From NCBI RefSeq assembly GCF_000321225.1, contig NW_004451652.1:124001-188000 (forward strand): a DNA stretch of 64,000 nt, read 5' to 3'. Position 1 is the first letter of the stretch, and the number at the start of each line of letters is the position of its first letter. The translations under genes were made by a program, and so were the position numbers. This document shows positions 13,340-23,280 of the stretch, in pieces. Below the pieces are notes generated by a model that was not told where the DNA came from, ran no database searches, and was given only the letters and a program-made list of their open reading frames with translations. This DNA is from Odobenus rosmarus divergens. Its lineage: Eukaryota; Chordata; Mammalia; Carnivora; Odobenidae.

Positions 13340-13740
13340 TGAAGTCGCTATGTGTTAATTACTGTGAGCTGGAAGGCTGGAGATCGAATGCCTGGAAGCC
13401 GACTTTCACCCCGCATACGTAAACGGAAAAAGTGCTGAACTGCAGCCAGAGGGCTCCTGCTCGGACTCATTGCCATGCATGCCTAGACATTAATATGTGT
13501 TCATGGAGGGCTCGTACAGTACGAGGTGTTATTTCCTTATAAAGAAACACCAGGTCTCGCTTTCCATTCTTCTTACAAAATTATTCGCATTATTTATGCT
13601 ACATTGAGCGATCTAATTTCTTCGTGATAGTCAGCTAATTGCTCTGGCAGGTAATTAGAAGCGGTTTACAACGCAAAGGGCTTTTGCATTGCCCCTTGGA
13701 TTATTAAGTTGCGCTGTAAATTATACCATATTTGCTGGGG
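13340..13740. promoter_or_regulatory. Candidate conserved enhancer-like block
   Basis: This stretch is repeat-free and dense in homeodomain-type cores, for example 'gttaattactg' near 13353 and 'caggtaattagaag' near 13650. It also has balanced composition unlike the surrounding AT-rich filler. Such texture is typical of deeply conserved noncoding elements beside developmental transcription-factor genes. No alignment was possible, so both conservation and function are inferred. Confidence 0.35.
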
Positions 13741-16014
13741 AAAAATTCTTTTGAGCAAGTTCTCTTCCTGCGATCCGAGATGAAATCGGCTCCCCCCCCA
13801 TACACACCCCTCCCTAGCCACCCCCACTGCCACCACACCCCCTGCTTTTCCTGGACTCAGAGTCGAATGATTCTAAAGCACGCGATTTTGTTCGTGTTCA
13901 CTGGGCCGAAATAACGTGGCCATTATGGCCTGAAATGGGCCAGGTTTGAAGCGAGCTTCCTGCGCGCCTGCAATATCCAGCAGGCATGTGGGAAAAGAAC
14001 GGCTTAAATGGGGACATCTGTTCAGTGCTGCTCATCTTACTCTTACAGCCAGGTCAGGTTAAGAGAATAACCTGTTCACCACCTTTTTTCTTGTTAATAA
14101 GACTATTAGAAAAAAAAAAAAGCAAGCACACACACACAAACAACACTAATTGAGCTGCCATATAAGCAAAGAATCAAACACACAAAGGTAGCCGCTGAGT
14201 TACAAGAGGAACTGTAAAAAAAAACCATTGGGTTATTTCAGGGAATATCTACAAGACTTCTGTCAGAAAAAGAAAAGAGAAGAAAATCAGAATATGTGAG
14301 TTCAAAAATGCTCTTTACAGAAAAAAATGGGTTTACTTAAGAGATTTTAAGAATTCAACAAAGAATGGTTTATTTTCAGGTTTTCATTTTAATAAAATTG
14401 ACCTGAAGGTAAACCCCAGTGGATTTTTTTTTTCTTAAGCCTTCAAGTACTCTGAGGTTCCACACTTTTTGTTGTTGGTGTTATTTGGGTCTGTGTTATC
14501 TCTGAAGGTCTGTTGACAAACCCCAAGTGGGAGCATCCTAGTTTATCCCATGATTTTAGAAAAACGAACTGTATCCCCTTTCATAAATATCACCCAATGG
14601 TAAACCTTGTACAATGGTTTGAACACATGTGTGGTTAAACCCAGAGACCAGAGCAGCTCCTAGATTATTTGTAATTAAGCACAATTCCCAAAGTAACATT
14701 TATCTTCCCGAAACTACGATTGCAATTGTCAACCGTCTGGAGGAGACCACGAGGTAATCTGGGAGCATTACCTCCTCTAGTAACAGAACAGAATGAAAAG
14801 AAATCAATAATGTTGAGGATAAGAATTTAGTAGTTTTTAACTCCGCATGTTAGCTGTGAGAAAGTGATATATAATACCAAAAGAGAAAACAGCTGAAACA
14901 AATCCATTCCAGGAAAAAATCAAGGACAAACTCGTTTGAATGTCTAAGCCTCTCTTCCTTGCCGTGCACAACAAAAATACACACACGCACACACACACCC
15001 CATTCACCCGAAATGAGCAAACTCTTTTCCCCATGTGTGTATCCTTCCTTTACATGATGAAGAAAGAATACGAAGTGCTGTAGAATTAATTATCAATTTC
15101 ATCTGTGGGCTGGCAGAGAGGACTATGAAATATACCATAGAGTACACGCCTGCCTGTAAAACTAGCACACAATCCTATCAACATACTATGAGAACGTGAA
15201 CATTATGCATGTAGACAACAATAAGGAAATAAGATTTTTTATTCCCTTAATTTAGGAAGAAATACCTATTTTGGTGAATATCTTCATATTTTCCTACCAA
15301 TGAACTTACCTACATACTCATATGATTGATACATGGGAAAACTTGTCTTCTGAATATATGCGATCTGAATGCCCTAGCTAAAGTGAATCAAAGTACGTAA
15401 TATCCTAAGTTAGATGAGTAAATCTCTTTTAATTAAACCATTGCTAACTTTTGAATGTTTTGAAATGGCAGAGAAGAAAAAAGTATTAAGCAGTGTGACA
15501 CAGAAGAAAAATAGCGAGTCAATTAAGACAAAATATGGAACGTTTTCTCAAGTGGTCCTATTTATTCAAAAGGAGTCACCAAGGCAATGCTTTGCATCCA
15601 GCAGGAGATCCTATGCAAGTAGATGAAGAGTTACTATTGCTTCACTGTGGTCAACAAATACATCCAATTAAGCAGTACCAGGAAAGTAAGGACTCGGCTG
15701 TAAATGTGGTCGGACAGTTTGAAATCGAATAACCTCACTAATAGGGGCTATTGTTCAGCGTGGAAGTTCCCATTTTCCAATCAGGAAAATACAGCCCTCT
15801 CTGGGCTCTGGACGACTGATCCCTTCCCACCTACGGTTCAACAATCTGCCACCAGCGAGGAGCTTTTATTACCTCCCTTCCCAGGAAATGTTAGGCAACT
15901 TCCTAGTAAGGCCTCCCCAAAACAGGAGTGGACAGCAAAAGGGCACCCCTCTGGAATCCACAGGTTCACGCCTGGCCAGGTTTTCTGTTCAACAGGAAAG
16001 TAACTTTGACCAGA

Positions 16015-16330
16015 GATCTCCCGACCACGACGAGATAGCCCCCAACCTGGCCCAGCCCGTCGCTCCCTGCAGCCGGCGGCGGCGCTCGGCTGCCTCACCA
16101 ATCCCTCTTCGCGCTTTATTTAGTAACCAGCACGTCCGCTCAAGGTCCGGTCACAGTGGCCAGGGATAGGGGGCTGTCTTCCCATTTCGGAAGAGGCGCC
16201 TGCCAGGCACTCGCGGCCGGCTCCGCGTTCACTCGGTCTGCCGCGTGCACCGGCCGATCAGCTTCCAGAGCTTGCGCGTCCCTGCCAACGCTCCGGAAAC
16301 CGAGATGCGAAGAGCCCGGTTTAAACGTAC
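16015..16330. other. Short GC-rich, CpG-containing patch
   Basis: About 300 bp of raised GC with many CpGs lies in otherwise AT-rich DNA. It includes 'gccggcggcggcgctcgg' near 16073 and 'cactcgcggccggctccgcg' near 16208. It is shorter than the islands at 9 kb and 28.6 kb. No coding signal is evident. It could be a minor promoter or enhancer. Confidence 0.4.
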
Positions 16331-16659
16331 CCAGCAGAGGTACGCGCCTATATGCAGTAGTTCATGTGCATCCTTTTTTTTTTTTTTTTCCCTTTCAGGC
16401 TTTTTCAGCGCTGTGTATATACCGGACCACACTTAGTCCAAAAACCGTATTTGGTGTAGATGTGTTGCCGGACACTTGAAAGCCTGGATAACTTTGATGT
16501 TTTCCACTATAAATCCTTAATTGCACTTAATGGTTACAAATGGTTTTATTTACTTGTCGTTGTATCTACACATTTTAATCTACTTCACCAAACAGCGGAG
16601 GCATATTTCACTCCCCACTCCCTGAAAAGGAAAAGCAAGGATCGAGGCCTCTAATTTGC

Positions 16660-17160
16660 TTTTAGGAGCTTTTATTTCTTTGGTTGTGAAAGTGTAAGAG
16701 CTCCAAATCGCAGCATTGATTAGTCTTCAAACCCGCCTGCAAAAAAAGCCCCCGTTCTTCACTCCATCTAAGGAGATGTTGATGTATTTTGTAGCTGCAA
16801 GGTGTTAGATATACTTGAGCAAGTTGTTCCCAGGATGTAAATTAGGTCCCAAAAGCTGTTGTCCAAATCGAAGAAACAGAGAAATTAATCTGGGAGACTA
16901 TCCATCATCACTGGTAATAAAGAGAGAGACATGGATGAGACAGATGATATGATTAAGGGGCTGTGGTCGTTTTAATTAACTTTTTGCTGTCCTGTAATGA
17001 TCAAACTGGTCACCAGACCCGGTCAATAAGCATGTTAATATCAAACAAATAAAACCAGGGATGATTAAAAACCTCCTGGTTTATTAAATTTGAAATTCAA
17101 ATGAAATTTATGCTGCAGATGCATACAGAATGCTAATAGATTTTAGCTTTATTGAAAGTG
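16660..17160. promoter_or_regulatory. Candidate conserved enhancer-like block
   Basis: This repeat-free block carries several TAAT-containing motifs: 'ttttaattaac' near 16971, 'tgtaatgatc' near 16995, and 'gctaatagattttagctt' near 17132. It also has forkhead-like 'caaacaaataaa' near 17043. Its composition resembles ultraconserved-type developmental elements. Function and conservation are inferred from texture only. Confidence 0.33.
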
Positions 17161-17715
17161 GATCCCACAGGTTTGCAAGAAACAGCAGAATATCTGTCTA
17201 CTCGGCTCCTTGTGAGCACGTTCAACTTGACATGGGGTGGGGAAAGCTTCTAATGTTAGAAAGTCTGCACTTCCTATCTTTCTTCCTCCTTCCCTTCAAA
17301 ACCTCTATATTGTCATAGCACAATACTCAAGAGTAATGATCAATATCACAAAGGGTAAACTGAACTGTATGTGTTATGAAATGCTCTGCCGGACAGGTTG
17401 TATCTACAATGGATTACAGATGTTTCTTCCTGTGGGGGATTCAAAAATGATTGAGTCACTTCTCCAAAGTGGATAAAGAGCTGCCATTAAGACCAGTTTC
17501 ATTGAAACCAGAAGCAAGATTATTGCTGTTTTAATTTTTGGTCAATTATGGAATTTCAAATTCCTTTTTAACTCTGTTGTCTTATGCCTTATGACAAACA
17601 CTAACCACTTCTTTTGGGGAGGGGAAGGGGAGGGGGCATAGTATAAAGGAAAAAATGCCCTTTGATCAATACTAATATGAAATAAACACCTAACTTTTTT
17701 TAATGGGGTAAGTGG

Positions 17716-17775
17716 AATATGTATGTATGTATGTATGTATATATGTGTATATCTCCATATATATCTCTGTATATC
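17716..17775. repeat. GTAT/TATA microsatellite
   Basis: Consecutive 'gtat' units give way to 'atatgtgtatatctccatatatatctc'. It is a short, imperfect simple repeat. Confidence 0.85.
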
Positions 17776-19758
17776 TTCTAATGAAGAAAGATGCACATAC
17801 AAACCTTTGTGAAAATCCCCAAATGCTGCAACCTTATACAAATTGAGGAATCCAGTTTGTTCATTAAATCCACACCAATGTTATCCCCCATTGTCATAGG
17901 AAGAATTACATATTATTCTAAAGTGAATTTATAAAATAAAAAAATCTTAGAAGTAGGGAGCTCAACACTGTAATCACATGATGCTGAGTTTTTTCTTATT
18001 CCAGCATTTTTTGAGGAAACAGTGGTTAATGCTTCTATTTACTCTCAGAATCAGCATTTAACTTTTTTAATAGTCTTGCCTCACTTCCTTCTAGAAGATA
18101 GGAGGATAAAAAGATAAAATAAGTAACTACTCAAAGAAAGGAGTCTTCTTTCAAAGCTTTTTTACTCCACCTTTGAGTGTGACGGTATTGATTAGAATTA
18201 AACCCCAAATTTGAACAACTGTGTATTAGGTCTTTAAAATGAATATCATTATAGAAAGAGACCAAAGCAATGAAGTTAATTCTCTTTTATTTGTTAAACG
18301 GAGTTCCCTCCTTCCCCCACCCCTTCCTCCTTCTGGGCTGGCCTGTCACGCCTTCTCAACACGCTAAAATCATTCAGAGTGGCTTGCAGGGAGAAACACG
18401 ACATTTATGGTAAGCGTCAGCCTTCAGAGAAAGGAAGCAGTTCATTAATTTACTTCACACTTACTTCAAAGTATGAGAATGTACCTTATCCCCTTAATCA
18501 ATAGATATGATGTACAGTCAATATCCCAACACTGTTAAAAAGGGGTCAGAAACACACACTCTCAGGCTACAAACATCAGCCTCAACTCTGCTCAGTGAAA
18601 CTTACACAAATGATACAACCTGACTTTGGAGTTTAGTAAACCCAAGGAGGATTTCTCTCTCTTTTTTTAACATCTCCAGCAGCTCTTGATGCACTTGAGG
18701 AGGGTTCAAAAACAATAAAATGAAAATGTTTCCCCAGTCAAGACACTTCGCCCAGCTAGTAACATTTTAATCAATTCTGCATTAAAAATAGATTTCTGAG
18801 AACATTGGTAACTGCTTAAAACTATGAATTACTTAAAAAAAATGAAATATTCAATGTACTGGAAAGGCTGTGGACTTTTTTGCTACACTGGTATGGTATT
18901 TACTGTAGTTTAAAATGTTCCCTTGTAGAGACAGTAAAATTGTAATGACATTTCTGAAGGCAACTAAGAACACAAATGGGAAGCAAGTTCTAAAACCCAC
19001 CGAATTTGAACTAAGTGTATCTATTAGCATGCACACATACTCATAGCTATCTGGCCCAAACGCCATTAGACAGACGCCTCCATACATGCGGCCCAAGATT
19101 TGTCAAAGGGCTCTCTATTCTCTGATAAATAAAACCCAGATTTCGGTCAAAATATTCATTTTTTTTCTCCGAAAGTGTCAATCAGGTTTCCTGTGAAAAC
19201 TTCTAAATTCCATAAAACGTTCCCCATTTTTTTCACCCAAAGAAAAAAAACAATACTCTCTCACCCCCATCTCTATCTAATCCTTTTGTATTGAAATTTA
19301 CTCGGCGTCGTGGGACTAACACGCTCGTCCCCTAGAGTGAGACTTGCACTTCCAAAGCGGAATCCCACCTCAGGAGGGAAAGGGGGAAAAAAAAAAAGCC
19401 ACCGAATCAAAGTAACAACTCGTAGACGCAGGAGCATACACGCTCTAACTCACCCCTAAAAATACCCCTCAGCCGCCAGAAGTTTCTACCCTTCCGCTGT
19501 AGAGCTGCGAAAGTGTAGGTAGGTATTAATACGACTTCCTTCAAAACTGTGGTGACAGTGTCCAAGAAGTTAAGAAAAAAACATCACTCAAGATTTTAGG
19601 TACAAGGAACCAGAGGAAGTTGGCGACAGAGACAGCGTTTGTATTTGTTTACTCAGCGTCCCTCAACTTCGCAGTTTCACTCTTCAAATCGTCAATTTCT
19701 TTCTGTGTAGATACACTTTACTGCGCTGTTCCTATTCTCCACCCCCAGCTTTGTTGCC

Positions 19759-19789
19759 CACGCGCGCGCGCGCGTGCACACACACACAC
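19759..19789. repeat. Alternating CG/CA run, Z-DNA-prone
   Basis: Thirty-one bases alternate pyrimidine and purine without a break: CA, then (CG) units, then TG and (CA) units. Such runs are classic Z-DNA formers. It lies about 790 bp upstream of the SP8 long-form ATG. Confidence 0.85.
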
Positions 19790-19960
19790 CCCACCCTCTT
19801 CTCACACACATTCACACAGCCTTCCTCTCCCTCACTTCCTCTCCTGCACACACACGCATCCACCCTCCCTCCTCTTTCACACACACAAACACACATATTC
19901 ATATTCCTCCCTCTCCCCCCACACCAAACACACTCACACACCACCTCCCCTTACTCTTTA

Positions 19961-20265
19961 CTGCCCTGTCCTTCTCTCCCTAGGTTTGTCACTCAGTTAC
20001 ACTATAGTATACTCACACCCTTCCCCCAACACTTTTCTGATCTGTCCCTCTACCCTCCTGTCACACATGGTTATATTGTCACCCCTAACACCCTCTCCCT
20101 TCTCTGCACTGTCTACCCTCCTCCCCCTCCGCCACACTGTCACTGCTACACTGCCACATGCACTACCCCTTACCCCCGCCCCCGGTCTGCACTGTCTTCT
20201 CCTTCTCAGCTTGGTCACACACGCACACAGTTACATTGTTGCACACTCACACACCGCTTTGTAAC
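19961..20265. repeat. Decayed minisatellite, about 67-83 bp units
   Basis: Four related units start with ctg(c/a)(c/a/t)ctgtc at 19961, 20037, 20104 and 20187. Each continues with CT-rich sequence, a gtcacac- or gtcact-like block, a gttaca/ctacac-like block and a CACAC-like end. Units differ strongly, so this is an old tandem array or one convergent in composition. Repeat status rests on visual alignment. Confidence 0.55.
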
Positions 20266-20289
20266 ACACGCGCAGTCGCTCGCGCCCCT

Positions 20290-20544
20290 CCCGCTACCGC
20301 TCCCCCCCTCCCCGCGGCGGCCCGCGGCGGCGCCGATGACCTCACGGCGCGCGCGCGGCGCGGCCCGGCGAGGCCGCAGATTGGCTGGCCGCGCCTCCGC
20401 GGCACTTCAAAGCCGGAGAGGGAGCTACAATTGTGGTGGAATGGGCGGAACTGATCATTGTATTGCACACCTCTAAAAAAAACACTGCCTCTGATTTATC
20501 AATATAAAAAAGATCCTCTGAGAGGAGGAGGGCACTTTTGTGTG
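20290..20544 (+). promoter_or_regulatory. SP8: SP8 promoter and 5' leader region
   Basis: A GC-rich segment precedes the first SP8 coding exon. Visible elements are a CRE/nuclear-receptor-like tgacctca (20337-20344), an inverted CCAAT box attgg (20380-20384), a TCF/LEF-type cttcaaag (20405-20412), a GC box gggcgg (20443-20448) and a TATA-like tataaaa (20503-20509). The TATA-like site is only about 40 bp before the ATG, so it may instead be part of the leader of transcripts starting upstream. Motif presence is observed. Use, including Wnt response through the TCF/LEF site, is inference consistent with SP8 acting downstream of Wnt in limb ectoderm. Confidence 0.6.
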
Positions 20545-20565
20545 ATGGCAACTTCACTTCTAGGG
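20545..20565 (+). CDS. SP8: SP8 coding exon 1 (long isoform start)
   Basis: Seven codons (MATSLLG) precede a consensus donor, GGG|gtgagt, at 20566. The phase-0 junction joins the acceptor cgcag|GAA at 21778 to give [24 protein letters not shown], which matches the known N-terminus of long-form mammalian SP8. The exon is far too short for routine ORF detection. It was chosen because donor, acceptor and reading frame all agree. The ATG lies about 40 bp after a TATA-like motif, so transcripts using it probably start in the GC-rich region upstream. Confidence 0.85.
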
Positions 20566-20890
20566 GTGAGTCTCAGGATTTTCTCTTGCTGGTTTAATTA
20601 GTTTCCTTTTATTGCCGATCGGAGGGGGTTAAAGTCGCCCCGGCCAGGCCACGGGCTATCAGTCTCTATTGAGAGCTTTTTTTTTTTTTTCCTTTAAATA
20701 CAAGTGAGTTTGGAGAAAAGAAAGAGGGGGAGAGGGGGGCAGAGTCACTTTTTTTCAGCGCAGGAAAAGGTTCGAAGGGCATTTAGACAAGCCACCTCGC
20801 AGCGCCCGGCCGCTCCCTGCCCGGGAGTCGTGCGCCCAGTGCATTTTATATGCGACGATTTCGGGGGTAAAGAGAGCAAGTTTTTCCTCC

Positions 20891-21029
20891 TGAGCAAACT
20901 GCAGATTTTCCCTCTTCCCCTTAAAAAATACCACAGCCCGCCTTGTCTTGCAGGTACGTTGAACCCGTCTCTCTCTCTTTTTACTTTTGTAGACTTTTTT
21001 TTTTTTTTTTAAGAAAATAAGAAAAGCAG
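20891..21029 (+). repeat. SP8 intron duplication, copy 1
   Basis: This segment runs from tgagcaaactgcag to ttttaagaaaataag and aaaagcag. It recurs 212 bp downstream with no difference I can see except about one T in the poly-T run. It includes the donor-like cag|gtacgt and a poly-T tract of roughly 16. Confidence 0.92.
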
Positions 21030-21102
21030 TAGTAAAGTTCCTCAGTATTCCTTTTTTGTTTTGTTTACCCCTGTGATGGATGCCTTATAAAATGAATGCT
21101 TT

Positions 21103-21240
21103 TGAGCAAACTGCAGATTTTCCCTCTTCCCCTTAAAAAATACCACAGCCCGCCTTGTCTTGCAGGTACGTTGAACCCGTCTCTCTCTCTTTTTACTTTT
21201 GTAGACTTTTTTTTTTTTTTTAAGAAAATAAGAAAAGCAG
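21103..21240 (+). repeat. SP8 intron duplication, copy 2
   Basis: Second copy of the 138-139 bp block. A unique spacer of about 73 bp (21030-21102) separates the copies. After copy 2 the sequence continues as gaagagcgagcgag, whereas copy 1 continues as tagtaaagttcc. Confidence 0.92.
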
Positions 21241-21777
21241 GAAGAGCGAGCGAGCCCTCTAGTTTGACCTCTTTTGGCCTGGGAGAAACAACCCAGCATG
21301 GGTTTCTGGGGACCGGAACAGGATTTTCAAAGCTCTCTCTGGATTACAGGGGAAGCGCTCTTAAAAGCAATCCAATGGTTTTTTTCCCCAGGCTTCTCGG
21401 CAAAGGAAACTTCCTTCCTCCCCAATCTGGACTTTATGCTTGCTTGTTTGTTTCGAAGTGCCTGGGGCCTTGTGTGCACGGGAGTGTTGTTTTAGGCGAG
21501 AATACTTGTCAAACTCTTCTTTAGCATGGCGCTTTGCTCCCGAATCAGAAGCCGGCAGCCAAACTTGTCCCCTCCCGTAGAGTAGGAAGCAGCCGGGTGC
21601 CAGGGCTGTTGGGGGAGCCAGGTGAGTTGGTGGCGGCGCGCCGCAACGAGAGACGGGGTGCCGTGGGGCGTTTTGGAGGCTACCGGAGGACTGATGCACA
21701 TTTCTTTCCTCCCTCCCCCACCGGCTTTTTGCCCACCTCCCCCTCCCCCACCCCTTCTCCTCTCCTCCTTCTCGCAG

Positions 21778-23280
21778 GAAGAACCGAGGTTGGGATCCAC
21801 TCCTCTGGCCATGCTTGCTGCTACCTGTAATAAGATCGGCAGCCCCAGCCCGTCTCCCTCTTCCCTCTCGGACAGCTCTTCTTCCTTCGGCAAAGGCTTC
21901 CACCCCTGGAAACGTTCCTCGTCCTCCTCCTCCGGCAGCTGCAACGTAGTGGGTTCCAGTCTCTCGAGCTTCGGCGTGTCGGGGGCCTCCAGGAACGGCG
22001 GTACGTCCTCGGCGGCGGCTGCGGCCGCTGCGGCGGCGGCGGCGGCGGCGGCCCTGGTATCCGACTCGTTCAGCTGCGGCGGCTCGCCGGGCTCCAGCGC
22101 CTTCTCCCTAACCTCCAGCAGCGCCGCCGCCGCCGCCGCCGCCGCCGCGGCCGCCGCCTCCAGCTCGCCCTTCGCAAACGACTATTCGGTGTTCCAGGCC
22201 CCTGGTGTATCAGGGGGTAGCGGCGGAGGGGGCGGCGGCGGCGGCGGCGGCTCCTCCGCGCACTCTCAGGACGGCTCCCACCAGCCCGTGTTCATTTCCA
22301 AGGTGCACACCTCGGTGGACGGGCTGCAGGGCATCTACCCGCGCGTGGGCATGGCGCACCCGTACGAGTCCTGGTTCAAGCCCTCGCACCCGGGCCTGGG
22401 CGCCGCCGGCGACGTGAGCTCGGCCGGCGCCTCCAGCTGGTGGGACGTGGGTGCCGGCTGGATCGACGTGCAGAACCCGAATGGCGCGGCTGCGCTGCCC
22501 GGCTCGCTTCACCCTGCCGCCGGGGGGCTCCAAACCTCGCTGCACTCGCCGCTCGGAGGCTACAACTCGGATTACTCGGGCCTGAGCCACTCGGCCTTCA
22601 GCAGCGGCGCCTCCTCGCACCTGCTTAGCCCCGCCGGGCAGCACCTCATGGACGGCTTCAAGCCAGTGCTGCCCGGCTCCTACCCGGACTCGGCCCCGTC
22701 GCCGCTGGCCGGCGCTGGGGGCTCCATGCTGAGCGCTGGGCCGTCGGCGCCGCTGGGGGGCTCCCCGCGCTCCTCCGCACGCCGCTACTCGGGTCGCGCC
22801 ACCTGCGACTGCCCCAACTGCCAGGAGGCGGAGCGGCTGGGCCCGGCCGGGGCCAGCCTGCGGCGCAAGGGCCTGCACAGCTGCCACATCCCGGGCTGCG
22901 GCAAGGTGTACGGCAAGACGTCGCACCTCAAGGCGCACCTGCGCTGGCACACGGGCGAGCGGCCCTTCGTGTGCAACTGGCTCTTCTGCGGCAAGCGCTT
23001 CACGCGCTCCGACGAGCTGCAGCGGCACCTGCGGACCCACACGGGCGAGAAGCGCTTCGCCTGTCCTGTCTGCAACAAACGCTTCATGCGCAGCGACCAC
23101 CTCAGCAAGCACGTGAAGACGCACAGCGGCGGCGGCGGCGGCGGCTCGGCTGGCTCGGGTAGCGGCGGCAAGAAGGGCAGCGACACCGACAGCGAGCACA
23201 GTGCCGCGGGCAGCCCGCCCTGCCACTCCCCGGAGTTGCTGCAGCCCCCGGAGCCCGGGCACCGCAACGGCCTGGAGTGA
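21778..23280 (+). CDS. SP8: SP8 main coding exon (transcription factor Sp8)
   Basis: Sp8 is a nuclear Sp/KLF-family activator that binds GC and GT boxes and is known for roles in limb outgrowth and forebrain interneuron development. Joined to exon 1 it gives 507 residues; the internal Met at 21811, in the conserved [13 protein letters not shown]p motif, gives a 489-residue short form. Both are close to the human isoforms. Long-form numbering: Ala14 tract 86-99, Ala12 tract 123-134, Gly10 tract 156-165, Buttonhead box CDCPNC 350-355, three C2H2 fingers 376-456. The finger helices contain [16 protein letters not shown] and RSDHLSKH, giving the KHA/RER/RHK contact residues of the family. A Gly/Ser-rich tail ends in HRNGLE and TGA at 23278. 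The frame is intact, with no missing zinc ligand. The closest alternative, SP9, lacks these alanine and glycine runs as I recall it. Confidence 0.97.
   Translation, partial: EEPRLGSTPLAMLAATCNKIGSPSPSPSSLSDSSSSFGKGFHPWKRSSSSSSGSCNVVGSSLSSFGVSGASRNGGTSSAAAAAAAAAAAAAALVSDSFSCGGSPGSSAFSLTSSSAAAAAAAAAAAASSSPFANDYSVFQAPGVSGGSGGGGGGGGGGSSAHSQDGSHQPVFISKVHTSVDGLQGIYPRVGMAHPYESWFKPSHPGLGAAGDVSSAGASSWWDVGAGWIDVQNPNGAAALPGSLHPAAGGLQTSLHSPLGGYNSDYSGLSHSAFSSGASSHLLSPAGQHLMDGFKPVLPGSYPDSAPSPLAGAGGSMLSAGPSAPLGGSPRSSARRYSGRATCDCPNCQEAERLGPAGASLRRKGLHSCHIPGCGKVYGKTSHLKAHLRWHTGERPFVCNWLFCGKRFTRSDELQRHLRTHTGEKRFACPVCNKRFMRSDHLSKHVKTHSGGGGGGSAGSGSGGKKGSDTDSEHSAAGSPPCHSPELLQPPEPGHRNGLE
22012..22053 (+). repeat. 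SP8: SP8 GCN repeat encoding Ala14
   Basis: Fourteen alanine codons, with mixed codons (GCG, GCT, GCC) at the start followed by a pure run of seven GCG. The pure run is the part most liable to slippage. Confidence 0.95.
22123..22158 (+). repeat. SP8: SP8 GCN repeat encoding Ala12
   Basis: Eight GCC, one GCG and three GCC codons. Unlike the Ala14 tract, this one is built almost wholly on GCC. Confidence 0.95.
22222..22251 (+). repeat. SP8: SP8 GGN repeat encoding Gly10
   Basis: The codons GGC, GGA and GGG are followed by seven GGC, between Ser codons at 22219 and 22252. Confidence 0.95.

Larger units (their letters stand above)
9891..19735. other. Single-copy noncoding DNA upstream of SP8
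   Basis: No exon or lineage-specific transposon is recognisable here. A candidate regulatory block (13340-13740), a GC-rich patch (16015-16330), a second candidate block (16660-17160) and a tetranucleotide repeat are listed separately. A short G-rich run with G-quadruplex potential lies at about 12747-12769. The remainder holds nothing I can name. The near absence of repeats is itself notable beside SP8. Confidence 0.6.
19736..20270. repeat. G-poor CA/pyrimidine-rich tract upstream of SP8
   Basis: The + strand is almost devoid of G over about 500 bp, with (CA)n, CT-rich and CACACA-interrupted segments. Open frames of 214 and 241 codons here are products of low complexity (His, Thr, Pro and Ser rich) and are not genes. 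The extreme strand asymmetry could favour R-loops or triplexes upstream of the SP8 promoter, which is inference. Confidence 0.8.
20566..21777 (+). other. SP8: SP8 intron 1, with probable alternative 5' exon
   Basis: The long-isoform intron runs from gtgagt to a long pyrimidine tract ending ctcgcag. It contains a direct duplication (20891-21029 and 21103-21240). Each copy carries cttgcag|gtacgt, a good splice donor, at 20953/20954 and 21165/21166. SP8 is known to have a short isoform starting at the internal Met (21811). Sequence from about 20690 (TATA-like tttaaata) to one of these donors could be its noncoding first exon. That reading is inference; the splice motifs are seen directly. Confidence 0.5.

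Noticed and set aside
19620..20476. 214- and 241-codon frames upstream of SP8
   Set aside because: His/Thr/Pro/Ser low-complexity translations of a CA/CT-rich repeat tract.
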